Part shown: one piece after another, positions 61,018-64,000 of the stretch
Position numbering within the stretch: the stretch's first letter is position 1
Layout: each line of letters begins with the position of its first letter
Position numbers and translations under genes: made by a program
The notes under the pieces: model-generated
Seen by the model: only the letters and a program-made list of their open reading frames with translations
What the model was told of the DNA's origin: nothing
The model's database searches: none
Source of the DNA: Litorilinea aerophila
Lineage (GTDB): Bacteria > Chloroflexota > Anaerolineae > Caldilineales > Caldilineaceae
Direction: 5' to 3'
Length of the DNA stretch: 64,000 nt
Assembly (NCBI RefSeq): GCF_006569185.2
Contig: NZ_VIGC02000016.1
Location: 62,001 to 126,000, forward strand

Positions 61018-61938
61018 ATGGCCCATTCACCCCATCGACCTTTCGACCTGGTCATCCTGGACCTGGATGGCACCATCCTCGACCTGTATCAGCCTGCCCC
61101 CATCGCGCCGGCCGTGCAAAAGGCCATCGCCGCGGTCCAGGCGGCGGGCATTCCGGTGACCATCGGAACAGGTCGAACCTTTGAGTATGTGCGCCAGTAC
61201 GTGGCGCCCCTGCGGATCACCACCCCCGTGGTGACCACCCAGGGGGCCGTCATCGGCGATCCCCGCACGGGTCGGGTGCTGGACCGGGTGGCCATGCCCC
61301 TTCCCCTGGCCCGCCGGGCGGCAGCCTGGATCGACGAACACGACTATGTCACCGCCTTCTACTTCAGCGATGAGGAGGGCCGGACCCATATCGTTCAGAA
61401 CCGGAATGGCCCCGAAGAGGCGTTCTATGACCACGTGTTCGGCACACCCCGGACCTACCAGGAACGCCTGACGGCGCTGCTGGCCGACGAGACGGTGACC
61501 CGGCGATGGATGCCGTTGAAATTCCTGATCGTCTGTGACGCGGTGGCAGACGACGGCCAGGGCGGGTATGGGGATACGGAGGAGGAGGATAAAATCGTGG
61601 CAGAGCTAGAGGCTGCGTTGAGTCCCGGTCTGTACATCACCCGGACCCATCCCCGCCTGGTGGAGGGGACGCCCCAGGCGGCAGACAAGGGCGAGGGCTT
61701 GCGCAGGCTCTGCCGGCTCCTGGGGATCGATCCGGCCCGGGTGCTGGCCATCGGGGATAGCGACAACGACATCCCCATGCTGGAAGCGGCCGGCTATGCC
61801 GTGGCCATGGGCAACGCCAGCCCCGGGGTGCGGGCAGTGGCCGACTGGGTTGCCCCCAGCCTGTCAGAGGATGGGGTGGCCCGGGCTCTAGAGCGACTGA
61901 TTCTGGCGCCCCTTTCCGCTGGCTCCGATCCGGCCTGA
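61018..61938 (+). CDS. HAD-superfamily hydrolase (Cof type)
   Basis: The ATG at 61018, 5 bp after GGAG, gives 306 residues. Motif I is ILDLDGTILD, motif IV is GDSDNDIPMLEAAGYAVAMGNA, and a C2B-type cap of about 100 residues lies between, as in Cof/YbiV sugar phosphatases. It dephosphorylates a small metabolite in the cytoplasm using an Asp nucleophile and magnesium. It lies 13 bp after prmC and is probably co-transcribed. It converges on the histidine kinase gene with 18 bp between them. Confidence 0.92.
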   Translation: MAHSPHRPFDLVILDLDGTILDLYQPAPIAPAVQKAIAAVQAAGIPVTIGTGRTFEYVRQYVAPLRITTPVVTTQGAVIGDPRTGRVLDRVAMPLPLARRAAAWIDEHDYVTAFYFSDEEGRTHIVQNRNGPEEAFYDHVFGTPRTYQERLTALLADETVTRRWMPLKFLIVCDAVADDGQGGYGDTEEEDKIVAELEAALSPGLYITRTHPRLVEGTPQAADKGEGLRRLCRLLGIDPARVLAIGDSDNDIPMLEAAGYAVAMGNASPGVRAVADWVAPSLSEDGVARALERLILAPLSAGSDPA

Positions 61939-61956
61939 ACCGGCGGGAGGGGCTCC

Positions 61957-64000
61957 TCATGCCCTGTCGGGGACTCTTTGTCTGTCAATCAGCTTGCGGA
62001 TCCGGCGTCCCAGTTCATCGGCATCGGGCGGCTTTTGGAGCCATTCCACCAAGCCAGTCTCCAGAATTTCCTTGTCGCCAGCCCCCAGGGGGTAGCCGGT
62101 GACAATCAGCATTTTGAGCTCTGGGTGGTTCTGCCGCAGCCGAGTGTACAGCTCCAACCCGCCCAGGCGGGGCATCACCAGGTCGCAGACAATGAGGGCG
62201 ATCTCCCGGCTGGATGCCTCGAAGATAGACGCGGCCTCCTCTCCGTCTCGGGCCACCAGGACTCGATAGCCCAGCCCCTCCAGGAGCTCTACCAGCGCAT
62301 TGCGGGCCGCTTCATTGTCTTCCACCACCAGAAGTGTTTCGCTTCCCCGGAACGCCTCTCGATCCTGCTCTCCCTCCTTGGGTGTCGGCGGATCAAGGTG
62401 TACTTCGGGCAGGTAGAGGGTGAAGGTGGTGCCCTGGCCGACCCGACTATCCACCAGAATCTCCCCGTGATGTTGTTTCACAATCCCATAGACCTGGGCC
62501 AGGCCCAATCCAGCGCCCTTGCCCGGCTCCTTGGTGGTGAAAAACGGTTCAAAAATGTGGCTCAGGTGTTGGGGATCGATGCCATGGCCTGTATCCGCCA
62601 CGGAGAGGCGCACGTACGAGCCGGGCTTCATATCGGCAACCGGTACCTTCTGGGCCGGCTGGATAGCCCGGTGGCTGAGGGAAAAGCGCAGTTCCCCCCC
62701 GTGGGGCATGGCATCCCGGGCATTGACGGCCAGATTCATCAAGACCTGCTGGATGCGGGTGGCATCGGCATGGACCAGGAAGGGCCCAGGCTCGTGCTCC
62801 AGCTGGACCTGGATGTTTTCAGGTAGGGTGCGCCGGAGCATATCCACCACCTTTTGAATCAAGGCCAGCAGGTCCATATGCTCCAGGTGGATCACGGAAC
62901 GCCGGCTGAAGTCCAGGATCTGGTTGATCAGGTTGGTGGCGTGGCGCGCCTGTTGGGAGATGGTAGCCAGGTAATGCTGATTCTTGGGGTGATGGGGGTT
63001 ACGGCGCAACATTTCGCTGTAGAGGGCAATCACCGACATGACGTTGTTAAAGTCATGCGCGATGCCTGCGGCCAGTTGCCCTACCGTGGCCAGCCGCTCC
63101 TGATTCCGGATGCGTTCCCGCTCCACCACCCGGCCTAACTGGGCGCCAATATGCAGCAGGACTTCCATCAGCAGATGGTCAGTGGGACGTGGCTCTGTGG
63201 TGTAGAACTCCAGCACGGCCACCACCTCCTGGCCGATCAGGGCTGGAAAGGCGAAGCCGGCCCCCAGCCCGGCCGCGGCCGCCGCCGCAGCCCGCTGGAA
63301 GAGTGGCTCGGTGCAGGCATTCTCCAGCCACAGGGGCTGGCCGGTGGTGTAGACGGCGTGGATCAGCCCTCCCGGATCGCTGGCCCGTACGCACAGGGGG
63401 CGGGTGGCCTCGATGAACGGGGCAAATCGTTCGGTCTCGCCTGCGATATACCAGATGTCGGTGGAATCCATGGTGCGCCGGGCCGGGTTGGCCATGTAGG
63501 CGTGGGCCAGGGGCCAGCCAATGTGGGTGCAGATGCGTTCCATGGCGAAGTGGAGGGCCTGCTCCACGTTCGTGGACTCATTGGCCGCCACCGCGATCTC
63601 CTGCAGGAGCTTGACCGTGGCGTTCCGCTGGCGCACCATTTCCTGGGCCTGGCGCCGCTCGATGGCATAGCGTATGGCGCGGACCAACAGGGAGCTGTCC
63701 ACCTGCCCCTTGACCAGGTAGTCCTGGGCTCCGGCACGAACCGCTTCCAGGGCGAACTCCTCGTCGTCCAGCCCGGTGAGCAACAGGATGGGCGTGTCCG
63801 GCGCGTGATTTTGGACGGCGCGAAAAGTGTCAAAGCCCTGGCTGTCGGGCAGGTTCAAGTCCAGCAGGATAACGTCTACCGGGCTTTCCTGCAGGAACTG
63901 AAGCGCCTTCTCCAGGCGATCCCGATGGGTGAGGCGCGACGGGAAGGCCGGCGCCATACGCAGGTATTCCTGGATCAGGCGGGCATCGCCTGGGTTATCT
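61957..64000 (-). CDS. Hybrid sensor histidine kinase (N-terminus outside the window)
   Basis: The frame stays open to base 64000, where it reads [13 protein letters not shown], the start of a receiver domain, so the N-terminus is cut off. The visible order is: receiver (phosphoacceptor Asp in [11 protein letters not shown]), GAF domain ([18 protein letters not shown] onward), HisKA with phospho-His in GIAHDFNN, HATPase with NAVNARDAM-type N box and GHGID and [11 protein letters not shown] motifs, then a C-terminal receiver with Asp in IVCDLVMP. Such proteins relay signals from a cytoplasmic sensor to a partner. No membrane segment is visible. The output partner is not in the window. Confidence 0.93.
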   Translation of the reverse strand, partial: DNPGDARLIQEYLRMAPAFPSRLTHRDRLEKALQFLQESPVDVILLDLNLPDSQGFDTFRAVQNHAPDTPILLLTGLDDEEFALEAVRAGAQDYLVKGQVDSSLLVRAIRYAIERRQAQEMVRQRNATVKLLQEIAVAANESTNVEQALHFAMERICTHIGWPLAHAYMANPARRTMDSTDIWYIAGETERFAPFIEATRPLCVRASDPGGLIHAVYTTGQPLWLENACTEPLFQRAAAAAAAGLGAGFAFPALIGQEVVAVLEFYTTEPRPTDHLLMEVLLHIGAQLGRVVERERIRNQERLATVGQLAAGIAHDFNNVMSVIALYSEMLRRNPHHPKNQHYLATISQQARHATNLINQILDFSRRSVIHLEHMDLLALIQKVVDMLRRTLPENIQVQLEHEPGPFLVHADATRIQQVLMNLAVNARDAMPHGGELRFSLSHRAIQPAQKVPVADMKPGSYVRLSVADTGHGIDPQHLSHIFEPFFTTKEPGKGAGLGLAQVYGIVKQHHGEILVDSRVGQGTTFTLYLPEVHLDPPTPKEGEQDREAFRGSETLLVVEDNEAARNALVELLEGLGYRVLVARDGEEAASIFEASSREIALIVCDLVMPRLGGLELYTRLRQNHPELKMLIVTGYPLGAGDKEILETGLVEWLQKPPDADELGRRIRKLIDRQRVPDRA

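Overview
The window is high-GC, gene-dense DNA from a bacterium that I place, by inference, in the Chloroflexota (Caldilineae/Anaerolineae type). The grounds are very large secreted proteins built from GEVED, DUF11, propeller and PPC modules, several secreted proteins ending in a short LPVVR-like tail, a Gram-positive-style sortase next to a LysM lipoprotein, a GldA/GldFG/DUF4340 ABC set, and frequent GTG/TTG starts. I cannot name a species from sequence alone. No tRNA, rRNA, CRISPR array, transposase gene or complete prophage was seen.

Layout. 1-5411: the end of a probable copper P-type ATPase and its terminator, then a long promoter/leader region and the stress/sporulation trio prkA - yhbH-type DUF444 - spoVR. 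5422-15283 (all minus): a six-gene array of a TPR/winged-helix protein, an aldo/keto reductase, a translin-family protein, a tiny membrane protein with a Cas4/RecB-like N-terminus, a repeat protein and a large secreted propeller/M23 peptidase. 15672-23157: two large secreted proteins, a clostripain-like C11 protease and a 1548-residue adhesin-like protein. 23158-27798: a dispersed repeat carrying a 28-bp tandem array, tsaB and rimI, a lipid-anchored sortase, a LysM lipoprotein, a phosphoesterase and REP-like hairpins. 27799-32927: a gliding-type ABC system (ATPase, permease-GldG fusion, DUF4340).

33308-41891: a complete carbohydrate or sugar-acid catabolic locus. It has a Tat-exported lipoprotein binding protein, two permeases, an enolase-superfamily enzyme, a D-2-hydroxyacid dehydrogenase and a TIM-barrel isomerase, with a divergent ROK regulator. 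The transporter genes look less GC-rich than their surroundings. 41970-48761: a coiled-coil/nuclease-like protein, lutABC for lactate oxidation, an M24 peptidase, ssb and a cupin. 49059-55846: the DUF1800-DUF1501 Tat pair, an alpha/beta hydrolase with a GH3 glycosidase, and a rhomboid protease. 56033-64000: a membrane protein, a Mu gpF-like zinc protein, a phosphoribosyltransferase with prfA, prmC with a HAD phosphatase, and a hybrid histidine kinase cut by the window end.

The most unusual signals are: (i) a dispersed inverted-repeat element in three copies, one of which hosts a seven-unit 28-bp array; (ii) three GTAG-footed REP-like hairpins whose stems differ by compensatory changes; (iii) a shared C-terminal tail on three secreted proteins; (iv) the translin / Cas4-like mini-membrane-protein operon; (v) the structured prkA leader; and (vi) the sugar-acid operon, whose enzyme combination I cannot assign to a known pathway.
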